A stretch of DNA of 64,000 nt from Closterium sp. NIES-65 (GCA_948144175.1 CANXME010000041.1:62001-126000), one strand, 5' to 3'; counted from the stretch's first letter, positions 1 to 11,975 are shown. Translations and numbers: made by a program. The notes: generated by a model from the sequence alone, not told the origin.

Positions 1-2
1 GC

Positions 3-523
3 TTTAGCTGCACGTACGTCATTCGCACTGGTGACCGTACTGGTCAGCAGTGTGGGGGGGCGCACACCACACAGCGCTGCTTCGCTCGTCTCAACGACGC
101 TTGGCGTGTTCAGTTCCCTCAGGCCACTGAGCTGCCCCGCTGGGTTGATCTCCTGAAGAAGGGGATTGATATCTATGCTCTAGACTTCGATGCTATTCTC
201 ACTGCTATGTATGTGATGTCTACTAGTGGAGAGGGTGCTGAGTACTTGTGTGTGCCGCCCGACCCGGGCATTAGGACTAGTGCGTCTGCCGCTCCAGGTA
301 CTCGCGTGTCTGCTACCCCAGGTGCTGGTGAGGCAGCTGCTCTAGGTGCTTGTGCGTCTGCCCCCCCTGGTACTGAGTCGACTGCAGCACTACACACCTT
401 CACATTGGGCTCAGGTGCTTCTCGCTGCTTCTTTCGTGACCGCACTGCCCTTGATCCGCTTGCTCGGCCAGTTGCTGTCTCCCTCGCTGACCCCTCTGGG
501 GGTCCGGTCATTGCGACCTCCTC
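3..523 (+). pseudogene. Copia-A gag C-terminus and protease (5' part of an interrupted element)
   Basis: One open frame runs from the window edge to base 523 and matches the gag/protease junction of Copia-B at 5,110-5,555 on the other strand. It shows a Cys/His cluster (C-x13-C-x3-H-x4-C, residues near bases 9-84), a spacer ending in LDFDAILTAMYV, and the protease block. The protease motif reads TLGSGAS, where Copia-B has TLDSGAS, so the catalytic aspartate is replaced by glycine and this protease should be inactive. Homology stops within one codon of where the copy at 6,861 resumes (left ends ..GGPVIATSS, right begins TVLPCP). I therefore infer that the two blocks are one element split by Copia-B. 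Confidence 0.85.
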
Positions 524-662
524 TGTGAAAATGAGTAAGCAGGAAATGAGATGAACTATGAATGAAAGCAGTACAAATATGAAACCCTAACTGGGTTGTA
601 CCCCCTATGGGATACCCCACTACAGCCTACACAGCAGTATAAGCTATAGATATGTTCTGACA
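524..662 (-). repeat. Copia-B 3' LTR
   Basis: This block reads TGTC...CACA on the minus strand (139 bp). It is clearly homologous to the LTRs at 11,076-11,207 (plus) and 11,987-12,118 (minus), sharing the central 'GGCTGTAGTGGG' and 'GGGGTACA' stretches. A purine-rich run, the likely polypurine tract, lies just internal to it at about 663-690 (minus strand). Confidence 0.8.
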
Positions 663-871
663 CACCCCCATAGGCAAAGTGGGGGAGAACAAGGGGTCAC
701 AAGACCAGTCAAGCAAGACAAAGCAAAGCTCAGGGTGGATCACAAAGTCACCACACAGTCCGAGCACAAGAGCAAGGCCAAAGGCCAGTTCACAAGCAAG
801 AGTACAGACATATATATATAAAACTAGACAAGCAAGAGCAGGTATATATATATGTCACAGTACAAGTAAAG

Positions 872-3800
872 TCAAGAGGAGAGCAAGTGAGGCAAGACAG
901 GCACAAGACCCAGCTGGGTGCAGAAGCGCTGATGGTCACAAGGCGCAAGTGCCTTGGTGAACACATCAGCAGTGTTGGCCTCAGAGGCCACGTACGCAAG
1001 TCGCAACTGACCACGCTGCTGCAACTCACGAGCAAGGAAGTAGCGGAGAGCAATGTGCTTCGTTCTGTGCTCCAAGCGCTGCTCTCGACACAAGGCCAGC
1101 ATAGCCTTGTTGTCTACGTACAGCACTGGAGGAGAACGAGGCGGCTCTCCAAGGTCAGTCAGCAGGTAGGTGAGCCAGCGAAGCTCCTGTGCAGCCATGG
1201 CTCCGGCGTAGATCTCAGCCTCACAACTGGAGCCGAGAACCGAAGACGAGCGAGTAGACCGCCACGAGACAGAGCCGGAACCAAGGCTGAAGGTGTAACC
1301 CTGTGACGACCGCTGCGTAGCCTGGTTGTCAGCCCAAGAAGCGTCCGCGTGGCCGGTAAGGACCACTGGACTCCGCCCTCCAAGCACTAGCCCCATGCCT
1401 GACGTACTGCACAAGTAGCGCAATACCCTCTTCGCTGCAGCCATGTGCTCCGGTCTGTGTCTCCCAGGAGCAACATAGCGTGCAAGAATGCTCAGAGGGT
1501 ATGCAAGGTCAGGTCGTGTGCAGGTCATCAGGTACATGAGGCAGCCAACAAGCTCTGCATACGGACCACTCGACTCTACGGACTCATCCGAAGGCAGAGC
1601 TGAGAGTGAGTGGCGAGTAGGCAGAGGAGTGGCCTGAGGCGAGGAGTACGTGAAGCCGAAGCGCTGAAGGACCTGCTGCACCATGTGTGACTGAGTCAAG
1701 GTAATGGTGCGGCGTGCTCTGTCCCGAGTGATCTGCAAGCCAAGGTAGCTGCGCAGTTCACCCAGGTCTGTGCACGTGTGTCTCTTCAGCAGCTCGGACT
1801 TCACGTAGGCGAGTCCAGCAGTGTCCGCTGTGGCAAAGACCAAGTCGTCGACGTACACGAGGATGTAGAACGGCGGCAGGGAAGTGTCGGTGCGAAGAAA
1901 CAGCGACGGGTCAGCAGTAGAAGGAGCAAACCCAAGAGCCGCAAGCGTAGTCCTCAGTGTGTCGTGCCACTCACGCGGTGCCTGGCGGAGACCGTAGACT
2001 GGCCGTCTGAGGCTCCACTGGGTGCCAGGAGGGAAAGTCCCAGTGAAGCCAGGTGGACGGCGAAGCCAGATCTCCTCGTGCAGGCTACCCTGCAAGAACG
2101 CAGTGCTGAAGTCGAGAGAGTGAAGCTCGTAGTCGCGCTGAGCGGCTATGTGCAGCAGCACCCGAAGAGTAGTCATCTTCGGGGTGGGAGAGAAGGTCTG
2201 AAAGTAGTCAACTCCCTGCCGCTGACTGAAGCCACGAGCAACGTACCGTGCCTTGAAGACAGGTGGAGAGCCCGGCGGCCGCTTCACCCTGAAGATCCAC
2301 ATGCCACTGACGATGTTCGCCCCAGGAGGGGGAACCGCGTCAACGTAGGTGCCTGTGGACTTCCAGGAAGCCATCTCTGCATCCATGGCTGCCTGCCACT
2401 GAGAGGAGTAGGGGCCCTCTACGGCCTCCGCGTAAGAACGCGGAGTCGGGATGTCTAGTGCATCCGGGTCTCCCTCAGGGGCAAGCAGTACCGACGCGAG
2501 ATGAGGTGAAGCAGCCGCTAGACACTGTAACTCCTCCTGCCTGTCCTCTAGGACGTCCGTGCCAAGAGCACACTCACCCCCGACGGACGGAGGACAGACA
2601 GACGCAGACTCAGCAACAAGACTAGCAGCGTAGTCGAGACGACAGCGAGCAGCAAAGTCGACGAGCTCAGCGACTAGAGCAGACGCAGCAGTGGACTCAA
2701 AAGAGGGGTCAGTGACGACAGTAGCAAGCAGACGCGTGACAGTAGGACTCGCAGCGCGAAGAGAGTCCGACTCAGGGTCGGCAAGCGCAGGAAGAGAGGA
2801 CTCAGGAGGAGAAGGCAAAGGGGCACGCAGAGGAGCAGTGGACGGACGCAGAGAGATTCGGTGCGTGCCAGGGACAGGAGGAGGACGCTAACGCGAACTG
2901 CGACCACTAGCGCGAGCAGCACGAACAGGTGACGCGGGGCGAGACGCAGGCTCACGACGCTCAGCAAGACCTCTAGTAGGACCAGTGTAAGGAGAGGGAG
3001 CAGGCAGTGGAGAGGAAGGCTCCAGTAGGGACTGCGACTGGACAGGCGGTGGACCCTCTACTGGAGGAGAAAGACCGAGAACCTGCTGAAGGAGCGGAAC
3101 GAAGTACGGCCGAGGCCGCGCGGCAGCTCCAGTCTCAGCAGGGACAGCACCAGCACCCTCAGCGACAGCACCAGCGCCACCCACACCTCCAGCGGCAGGA
3201 CCAACAGCAGCAGGCTCAACACGAACGCCCTCAGCAGCTCCAGCTCCAAGAGGACCCGCAGGTCCAGCAGCTCCGGGACCGGCAGCACCCGCACCCTCGA
3301 CGATCGAAGAAGCTCCAGCTCCAGCTCCAGCAGCACCTCCAGACTCAGCAGCACGCCTCCAGCGGCGAGCGAACCACTCGCGCAGCTCCTGTGGGGAGAG
3401 GGGCTCCCGGCGAGACGCAGCAGCAGGAGAAACCCCAGGCTCAGCAGCTCCAGACGCAGCACCCCCAGGCTCAGCAGCTCCCGACCCAGCACCCCCAGAC
3501 CCAGCACCTCCAGGCACAGCACCCCCCGGCTCAGCACCCCCAGGCTCCGCACCCACCGCAGTAGCACCCTCAGGCCCAGCACCCCCAGCAGTAGCACCCC
3601 CAGGCACAGCACCCCCGCGCACAGTACCCCCAGAGTCAGCACCCCCAGGCTCAGCACCCGCAGCAGGACCAGAGTCACCAGTAACCTCGACCGGGTCAAC
3701 GGCGTCTACCTGGGACACACCTGAGGGGGCAGGAACCTGAGGGGGGAGGGGGTCTATCGGGGGGGGAGCCGGCACAAGGAAGTCCGGGGGAGGGGGGAGG

Positions 3801-5553
3801 GAAGGAGTGCGGTAGGGGAAGAGACGGTAGAAGGGGACTGACTCGTCGAACGTGACGTCCTGGGAGGACAGAACACGACGAGAGGAGGGGTGGTAAAACT
3901 GCCACCCTGGGGCGTCAGTGGGGAAGCCAAGAAAGACACAGGGAGCAGCACGAGGGGACAGCTTGTCCGCAGACAAGTCGCGGACAAACGCCCGAGATCC
4001 CCAGACACGGAACACAGACGCATCGCCAACCTTCCCTGTCCACAGCAAGACTATGGACATCGCAGGCCGAGAGACCCGGGGGTGAAGGTTGAGCTGATGC
4101 GCCGCGTACCTCACCGCAAACGGCCACAGAAAATGGGGGGCAGCCGCATGCATCATGGACGTACGAGCGACATCCATGACCATGCCAATGCGGCGCTCAG
4201 CAATCCCATTTTGCTGTGGTGAGTCCGGAAGCGTGAAGGTCTGGCGGATCCCCCGTGCACGACAGTAGTCTCGCAGAAGGTGAGAAGAGAACTCTCCGCC
4301 TCTGTCCGAGTGCAGACGCAGAACAGGAAAGTCCGAGCCGAAGCTCTTTCTGAGCTGGAGACGAGCCTCGCGGATCCAGTCGATCAGCACCTCAGTGACC
4401 GCACCCTTGCTGCGCAAGGGGAGGACTGTGGTGTAACGCGAGTAGTCGTCAACCACCAACAGGAAGTATCGCTCGTAACCCTGCCCACGGAAGGGGGCTG
4501 GGCCCCACACATCCATGTGAAGCGTCTGCAGGGGAGCCTCTGTCGGGGGGAAGTGGGAGGAGTGAGGAGTAGCCCGGAGGCGACCCTCGACACAGGGGAC
4601 ACAGGAAGGTCCTGGCCCGAGGGGGAGAAGAGGGAGAGACTGGGGAAGACCAGAGACAAGGACACGGGAAGCCATGCTCCGAAGACGGGGCAAGGAGGGG
4701 TGGCCAAGACGGTGGTGCCACAGGAGAGTCTCGTGAGACAGGAGGCGACAAGAACAGGGGGCAGACTCAGGACCTGACCGGGACGCAGCAGCAAGTACCT
4801 GACCCGACGCAGCCACCTGACCAGACGCAGGGACAGGAGGAGACTCAACGGTCAGGGTGTAGAGACTCGACCCCGGCCGACGCGAGAACGTGGCCAGGTG
4901 TCGGCCTGTGCGAGCCTCCGTGCAGTGGGTCACCCGCTGACGCGCAGGAGTGAACTGGTGAACACCCCCATCCTGCAGGTCCGCTCCACTCACCAAGTTC
5001 GTAGAGAACGAGGGAAGGTACAGACCCGACAGGGTGCCCGAAGGGGCAGCCGGACACGGGAGGACAGTGGAGAAGTGAGACAGGACAGGACCCCCAGAGG
5101 GGTCAGCAAGGGAGACCGCAACCGGCCTGGCGAGCGGCGAAAGGGTAGTGCGGTCTCGAAAGAAGGAGCGAGAAGCTCCGGAGTCAAGTGTGAAAGTGAG
5201 GGAGGACGAGGACGACGCAGTACCTGAGAGCGCAGTCTCACCAGTACCTGAGAGCGCAGACGCACTGGCACCTAGAGCAGCAGCCTCACAAGCACCTAGC
5301 GCAGCAGTACCAATGCCCGGGTCGGGCTGGAAACACCGGTAACCCTCATTCTCCTCACTATAATCCACAACATACATAGCAGTAAGAATAGCATCAAAAT
5401 CAAGATCAAAGATCGCTACACCAGCCCTGAGAAGCTCATCCCAGCGAGGGATCTCACTAGCCCCAGGGAACTGCTGACGCCAAGCGTCCGTCAGGCGGCC
5501 AAAGCAGCGCTGGGTGGCGTGGGCACCCCCACACTGCTCACCCGCGCGGTCGC
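872..5553 (-). pseudogene. Copia-B pol: protease, integrase, reverse transcriptase, RNase H
   Basis: The frame is open from 5,614 to 872 except for one TAG at 2,888-2,890. In order it shows the protease TLDSGAS (near 5,185); the GAG-pre-integrase WHHRLGHPS block (near 4,720); the integrase core with its DDE residues in HMDVWGP, LHSDRGGEF and NGIAERR; a long proline/glycine linker of PGGAE-type repeats (about 3,700-3,200); reverse transcriptase with KARYVARGFSQ and the YVDD catalytic box (near 1,850); and RNase H with GHADASW and YVDNKA. It ends in TGA at 872-874. All catalytic boxes are present. The TAG falls in the linker between integrase and reverse transcriptase. The frame offset from gag is a one-base deletion near 5,555. 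Confidence 0.9.
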
Positions 5554-5554
5554 C

Positions 5555-6747
5555 GGACGAAGAACGTAGGTGCAGGGACCAGTACCCCCACCCCTCTGAC
5601 GCCCAGCGTACCACTCACGAAGCTGCTGAGGCGAAGGGATGTCCCGTGAGCGCTGCTGCTGCTGCCGGTGCGAGCGCTGGCCACCACCACCGCCGCTACG
5701 CTGCTGGGTACCACCCCGACCAGCTCCACCTCCTCCACCACTACTGCCTCCGCCGCTGCCGCCTCCACTGCCTCCACCTCCGCCGCCTCCACCTCCGCCG
5801 CTGCCTCCACCACCACCGCTGGCACCACCACCACCGTCTCCGCCGCTGCTGCCACCACCACCACCACCACCCCCGCCACTAGTCCCGCCGCCACCCCCAC
5901 TCCCTCCGCCGCCACCGCCGCCACCGCCACCGCCCCCCCCAGCTCCACCCGCGCCCTTGCCTCCCTTGCCCTTGCTGGAGCGACGTCTCCCACTAGGGGC
6001 AGACGCCGCGCCGACCGACTCAAGACCAAGCAGGTCGGCAGCAGCAGCAGAGGCAACAGAGGGCAGCAAGGGGGAAGGAGAGCACCCCTCAAAGATGGGG
6101 GTGCGAGGGTCACCACGAGAAGCACCTGCAGCGACTATGCTTTTCTCCGCTGCAAGGAGGGCCTTCTTGAGGAGGTCGACGGTGAGAGTGGTGGGACAGA
6201 CTGCGAGAAAGTGGTCCCTGACGACGCGAAGGGAGTCAGGGAGGCGCGCGACTACGTAGTAGAGAGCGATGTACATGGGAGGGGGGTTCCTAGCGCAGAA
6301 CTCAGCAGGAAGGGCGGCGCGGTAGCGAGTGTCACTAGTGCGGAGGTGCGTAATGAGGTCAGCGATAGTGGGAAAGGCAGAGAGGTCAGGAAAGAGGTAG
6401 GGAAGCATGAGACGGCTCAGTGCAGTAGTGGCAGGGGAGGAGTAGCGCGCAACTACAGCGTCGTACAAGGTCTGAGCACTCTTGTACTGACTAAAGTGCG
6501 CACGCTCAGAGGTAGGGAGGTGGCGACGCACAGCAAGACGTGCAGCAGCATCGCGGGTGGCCCACTTAGAGCGGACAGCGGGATCAGCATCAGCAGCAGG
6601 AGCAGGAGAGGCGCCAGAGGTGAGGTCAAAGAGAGAAAGGTCATCAGCCCTGTCGCACTGTAAGAACAGCTGCAGGTCGTCTAGCCAGACCTCAAAATCA
6701 ATGGCGCGACCCTCAGCGTCAAAAGCTAGGACACTAGGGGTAGCCAT
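5555..6747 (-). CDS. Copia-B gag polyprotein
   Basis: The protein starts MATPSVLAFDAEG at 6,747; I chose this ATG because the upstream frame is leader sequence. The first ~230 residues have the layout of plant Copia gag (W-x2-L-x2-FL near the N-terminus, then a helical capsid-like region with LTVDLL). A long glycine tract with scattered serines follows (about 5,700-5,960), then a Q/R-rich basic stretch and the motif LREWYAGRQRGG. Where most Copia gags have a CCHC zinc knuckle, this family has the C-x13-C-x3-H-x4-C cluster, which spans the frameshift at about 5,555. The glycine tract is coded by imperfect GGN repeats and probably varies in length. Confidence 0.85.
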
Positions 6748-6860
6748 GACGACGACTGTGAAGCAGTGCAAGCAGTAGGGGGGAGAGCACGCAGTGACAG
6801 TGGGACTGTGCTCACCAGGCAAGGCAGGTCGCGCAGCTCGACAGAAAAGCAGAACGGGCA

Positions 6861-9800
6861 CACTGTCCTCCCCTGTCCTGCGGTCCCGTCGGGCACACTG
6901 TCAGGTCTCCACCTCCCCTTGTTCTCTACGAACCTGGTGGCAGGATGTGCGCTCCAGGACGGGGGTGTTCACCAGTTCACCCCTGCGTACGGGCGAGTGA
7001 CACACTGCACGTGTGCTCGTACGGGCCGTCACTTGGCTACCTTCACTCGGCAGCCGGGGTCGGACCTGTACACACTGACCACTGAGTCCCCTGAGGTCGC
7101 TACGTCTGCGTCTGCTTCCGCGTCAGGTCAGCTGTCGGCCCCCTGTTTGTGTCGCTCTCTGGCACACGAGACTGTCCTTTGGCACCACCGCCTTGGCCAC
7201 CCGTCTGTGCAGCGGCTTCGTGCCATGCACTCCGGATACCTTGTCTCTGGCCTTCCCAGGGTCCTTCCTCCCCTCCCTCCCTCACCTGCTCCTCCCTGTC
7301 TTCCCTGTGTTGAGGGGCGGCAGCGCGCCGCTCCTCACTCCTCCTCGTTTACCCCGACGACTGCTCCCTTGCAGACGCTCCACATGGACGTGTGGGGCCC
7401 AGCCCGCGTCCGTGGTCAGGGTCAGGAGAGGTACTTCCTGATCGTTGTTGACGACTACTCGCGCTACACCACGGTCTTCCCCTTGCGCACCAAGGGTGAG
7501 GTCCCTGATGTCTTGATCCCCTGGATCCGCAGAGCCCGTGTCCAGCTCAGCGAGCGTTTCCACTCGGACTTTCCTGTCCTGCGCTTGCACTCTGACAGAG
7601 GTGGTGAGTTCTCCTCCGACCTCTTGGCAGCCTACTGTGCTGAGCACGGCATTGAGCAGTCGTTCACGCTTCCGGCCTCTCCACACTAGAATGGGATTTT
7701 GGAGCGCCGCATTGGCCTGGTCATGGAGGTCGCCCGTACCTCCTTGATCCATGCGGTTGCCCCCCACTTTCTGTGGCCGTTTGCGGTCCGGTACGCTGCG
7801 CATCAGCTCAACATCTGGCCCCGTGTCTCCTTGCCGGAGACCTCGCCCACACTGCTGTGGACGGGGGAGGTTGGCGATGCGTCGCGTTTCCGGGTCAGGG
7901 GATCTCGAGCTTTTGTCCGCGATACGTCTGCGGACAAGCTCTCCTCCCGTGCTGTTCCCTGCGTCTTCCTCGGCTTTGTCCCGGACGCGCCTGATTGGCA
8001 GCTTTACCACGCCACCTCGCGCCGAGTCTTGCCCTCTCAGGACGTCACTTTTGACGAGTCCGTCCCCTACTACCGCCTCTTCCCCTACCGCACTGCCCCG
8101 CTCCCCCCCCCGCCTCTCTTCCTCGCGCCAGGTGCTGCTGTCGTAGACCCCCTCCCCCCTCAGGGTGCCGCTCCCTCAGGTGTGTCTGTGGTAGACCCGG
8201 TTGAGCCTGTTGTGGTAGCTGTCGACTCTCGTCCTGCTGCGGGTGCGGAGCCTAGGGGTGCGGAGCCTGGGGGTGCTGAGCCTAGGGGTGCGGAGCCTGG
8301 GGGTGCTCAGCCTGGAGGTACTGAGCCTGGGGGTGCTGAGCCTGGGGGTGTTGAGCCGCAGAGTCCGGAGTCTGGGGGTTCTGAGTCTGGAGCTGCTGCT
8401 GGTGCTGAGGACCCTGGCGCTGGTGCTGCAGCTGGTGCTGTGGAGTCGGGCGTTGGAGCTGCTGCTGGTGCTGAGGACCCGGGAGTTGGAGCTGCTGCTG
8501 GTGCTGAGGACCCTGGCGCTGGTGTCTCTGCTGGTTCTGAAGTCGTTGCACGGCCGCGGCCGTACTTCGTTCCGCTCCTTCAGCAGGTTCTTGGTCAGCT
8601 CCCTCCTCCTTGTCCTCCTCCCTCCTTAGGGTGTCCTCCGTCTGTCCAGCTGCAATCACAGCTACCGTCTGCCTCCTCTCTCCCTGGTCCTGCTCCTTAC
8701 ACTGGTCCGACTGGAGGTCTTACTGAGCGTCGTGAGCCTGAGTCTCGTCCTGCATCGCCTGAGTCTCGTCGTGCGTCGCGTGTCCGTGCTGCTCTCACTG
8801 GTATTCGTGTCCCGCGTCAGCGTCTTCCTTCTGTCCCAGGCACTCACCGGATGGCGCTTCGTCCTTCCACTGCTCCACAGCGTGTCCCACTGCCGTCTCC
8901 TCCTGCGTCCTCTCTTCCTGCTCTTGTTGACCCGGAGTCAGACTCCCTTCGTGCTGCCAGTCCTACTGTCACGCGTCTCCTGGCTACTGTTGTTGCTTAC
9001 CCTTCCTTTGATTCCGCTGCTGCGTCTGCCTTAGTTGCTGAGCTTGTCGACTTTGCTGCCACCTGTCATCTAGACTACGCCGCTAGCCTAGTTGCTGAGT
9101 CTGAGTCTGTCTGTCCTCCGTCCGTCGGGGGTGAGTGTGCTCTTGGCACTGACGTCCTTGAGGACAGGCAGGAGGAGTTTGAGTGCTTTGCTGCTGCTTT
9201 GCCCCACCTCGTGTCCATGCTTGTTGCCTCTGAGGGAGACCCGGATGCACCACACATCCCGACCCCACGCTCTTACGCAGAGGCGATGGCCGGTCCCTAC
9301 TCCTCTCAATGGCAGACAGCCATGGATACAGAGATGGCTTCCTGGAAGTCCACAGGCACCTACGTCGACGAGGTTCCCCCGCCTGGGGCGAACATTGTCA
9401 GTGGCATGTGGATTTTGAGGGTGAAGCAGCCGCCGGGCTCTCCGCCTGTCTTCAAGGCGCGTTACGTTGCACGAGGCTTCAGTCAACGAGGGGGAGTTGA
9501 CTTCTTCCAGACCTTCTCCCCGACCTCGAAGATGACCACTCTTCGGGTTCTACTGCACGTCGCCGCTCAGCGTGACTACGAGCTCCACTCTCTTGACTTC
9601 AGCACAGCTTTCCTGCAGGGCAGCCTGCACGAGGAGATCTGGCTGCGCCGCCCTCCTTGCTTCACTGGGTCGTTCCCTCCTGGTACCCAGTGGAGCCTCC
9701 GACGGCCAGTCTACGGTCTCCGCCAGGCGCCAAGTGAGTGGCACGACACATTGAGGACTACACTTGCGGCTCTTGGGTTCGCACCTTCTACTGCTGACTC

Positions 9801-10836
9801 GTCGCTGTTTCTACGCACCGACACCTCACTGCCGCCGTTCTACATCCTCGTGTACATCGACGACTTGGTCTTTGCCACAGCTGACACTGCGCCACTCGCC
9901 CACGTGAAGTCGGAGCTGCAGAAGAGACACACGTGCACAGACCTGGGTGAACTGACAAGCTATCTTGGCTTGCGGATCACCCGGGACAGAGCACGCCACA
10001 CCATCACCTTGACTCAGTCACACATGGTGCAGTAGGTCCTTCAACGCTTCCGCTTCACGTACTCCTCGCCTCAGCCCACTCCTCTGCCTACCGGTCACTC
10101 GCTCTTAGCTCTGCCTTCGGATTAGTCCGTAGAGCCGAGTGGCCCGTATCCAGAGCTTGTGGGTTGCCTCATGTACCTGATGACCTGCACTCGACCTGAC
10201 CTTGCATACCCTCTTAGCATTCTTGCACGCTATGTTGCTCCCGGCCGTCACCGGAAGGAGCACATGGATGCAGCTAAGAGGGTGTTGCGCTACTTGTGCA
10301 GTACGTCGGGCATGGGGCTAGTGCTTGGAGGGCGAGACCCCGTTGTTCTCACTGGGCACTCAAACGCTTCTTGGGCAGACGACCAGGCTACTCAGCGGTC
10401 GTCTCAGGGTTACACCTTCAGTCTTGGCTCTGGTTCAGTTTCTTGGCGTTCTACTCGCTCTTCTTCTGTTCTCAGCTCCAGTTGTGAGGCTGAGATCTAC
10501 GCCACAGCCATGGCGGCCCAGGAGCTACGCTCGCTCACCTACTTGCTGACCGACCTTGGAGAGCGGCCTCGTTCTCCTCTAGTGCTGTACGTCGACAACA
10601 AGGCAGCCATTGCCTTGTGTTAGGAGCACAGACTGGAGCACAGAACGAAGCACATTGCTCTACGTTACTTTCTAGCTCGAGAGCTGCAGCAGCGTGGTCA
10701 GCTTCGTCTGCGTTACGTGGCCTCTGAGGGCAACACTGCTGATGTGCTCACCAAGGCGCTTTAGCCTTGTGACCATCAGCGCTTTTGCACTCTTCTAGGC
10801 CATGTGCCTACTGGACCTCACTTGCTTACTTCTTGA
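6861..10836 (+). pseudogene. Copia-A pol with five in-frame TAG codons
   Basis: This frame continues the block at 3-523. It begins at TVLPCP and shows the pre-integrase block WHHRLGHPS, the integrase core (MDVWGP, LHSDRGGEF, RRIGLVMEV), a PGGAE-repeat linker, reverse transcriptase with a YIDD box (near 9,855), and RNase H with GHSNASW and YVDNKA. It ends in TGA at 10,834-10,836. There is no frameshift over nearly 4 kb, but TAG occurs at 7,687, 10,033, 10,123, 10,621 and 10,762. By comparison with Copia-B these replace Q, Q, E, R and A. With the protease D-to-G change, this copy should not be autonomous. Confidence 0.88.
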
Positions 10837-11075
10837 GTCTGTTTGTACTGTGATCTCTATATATATATATATACCTGCATGTTTACTCTTGCTAGGTTGT
10901 GATCTTTGTACCTCTTGTTCTATTATAAACCTGCATGTGAACTGGTCTTGTGACCACTTGCTTGTGCTCGGAATTTGTGTGGTATCCTTGAGATCCACCC
11001 TGAGCTTGTTTTGCCTTGCTTTGCCTTGACTGGTCTTGTGACCCCTAGTTCTCCCCCACTTCGCCTATGGGGGTG

Positions 11076-11207
11076 TGTCAAACATTATATATGTTGTGCT
11101 TGTTTAGGCTACAGTGGGTTAGCCTATAGGGGGTACACAATTCTAGGGTTAGGTACTTGTACTGATTTCACTGTTAGTTCAATCATTCCTGTTCGTTCAT
11201 TTCAACA
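11076..11207 (+). repeat. Copia-A 3' LTR
   Basis: This block is 132 bp, TGTC...AACA, preceded by the run CCTATGGGGG, the likely polypurine tract. It is homologous to the LTRs at 524-662 and 11,987-12,118. The 240 bases between the pol stop and the LTR hold a TA microsatellite (10,858-10,872) and no gene. Confidence 0.78.
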
Positions 11208-11319
11208 GTCGGGCGGCTCAGGTGGCCGGCGCTTCGGCTGCTCGGCGTTGCGGGCGCTGGGAGGCGGGGTCGCAGGTGGTGGCGAGGTCGCAGGTGGCGG
11301 CGGGCCGCAAAGGTGGGCG

Positions 11320-11850
11320 AGGCCGCGGTGGCGACGGGGCCGAAGTGGGGCCTAAGTGGGGCCGTAGAGGGGCCGACGGGGCCGAAGTGGGGCCGTAGCG
11401 GGGCCGCAGCGGGGCCTAAGCGGGGCCGAAGCGGGGCCATAGCGGGGCCAAAGAGGGGCCGTAGCGGGGCCGTAGCGGGGCCGTAGCGGAGCCGACGGGG
11501 CCGTAGCGGGGCCGTAGCGGGGCCTAAGTGGGGCCGACGGGGCCGACGGGTCCGTAGCGGGGCCGTAGTGGGGCCGTAGCGGGGCCTAAGCGGGGCCGAC
11601 TGGGCCGTAGCGGGGCCTAAGCGGGGTCGTAGCGGGGCCGACGGGGCCGTAGCGGGGCCGTAGCGGGGCCGTAGCGGGGCGTAAGCGGGGCCGACGGGGC
11701 CGTAGCGGGGCCGTAGCGGGGCCGTAGCGGGGCCGTAGCGGGGCCGTAGCAGGGCCTTAGCGGGGCCGACGGGGCCGTAGCGGGGCCGTAGCGGGGTCGT
11801 AGCGGCCTAAGCGAGGCCGTAGAGGGCGGCTCGAGGGGCAGTAAGGGCGG
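11320..11850. repeat. 11-bp GGGGCC minisatellite
   Basis: About 45 degenerate units of GGGGCCGTAGC and its variants (GGGGCCGACG, GGGGCCTAAGC) follow one another. The plus strand has a run of four Gs about every 11 bases, so it could form G-quadruplexes. The unit is not a multiple of three and stops occur in every frame. A GC-rich non-coding stretch leads in from 11,208, and an A-run follows at 11,926-11,936. Confidence 0.9.
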
Positions 11851-11975
11851 CCAATAGGGGCCACTAAGGCGGCTCGAGGCGCTACTCGGGTTAGGAGCTA
11901 AGCGCGCTCCGGGCAGGGAAGGAAAAAAAAAAAAAATCGTGGTGGGCCCTAGGCAGTATTTCCACTCGGGAACCT

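Larger units (their letters stand above)
524..6860 (-). mobile_element. Copia-B LTR retrotransposon (lacks its 5' LTR)
   Basis: This minus-strand Ty1/Copia element carries, in element order, a 5' leader (about 6,860-6,748), gag (6,747-5,555), then protease, integrase and reverse transcriptase/RNase H (5,553-872), a 3' untranslated part with TA microsatellites, and a 3' LTR (662-524). No LTR or primer binding site is seen at the gag end, where the sequence abuts Copia-A at about 6,860. The coding part has only two visible lesions: a one-base loss near 5,555 and a TAG at 2,888-2,890. That suggests recent insertion. I could not find a convincing target-site duplication. Confidence 0.85.

Noticed and set aside
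1778..2458. 226-codon plus-strand frame
   Set aside because: It lies wholly antisense to the conserved reverse transcriptase of Copia-B.
5639..6663. Long plus-strand frames rich in proline or threonine
   Set aside because: They are antisense shadows of the glycine-rich gag of Copia-B.
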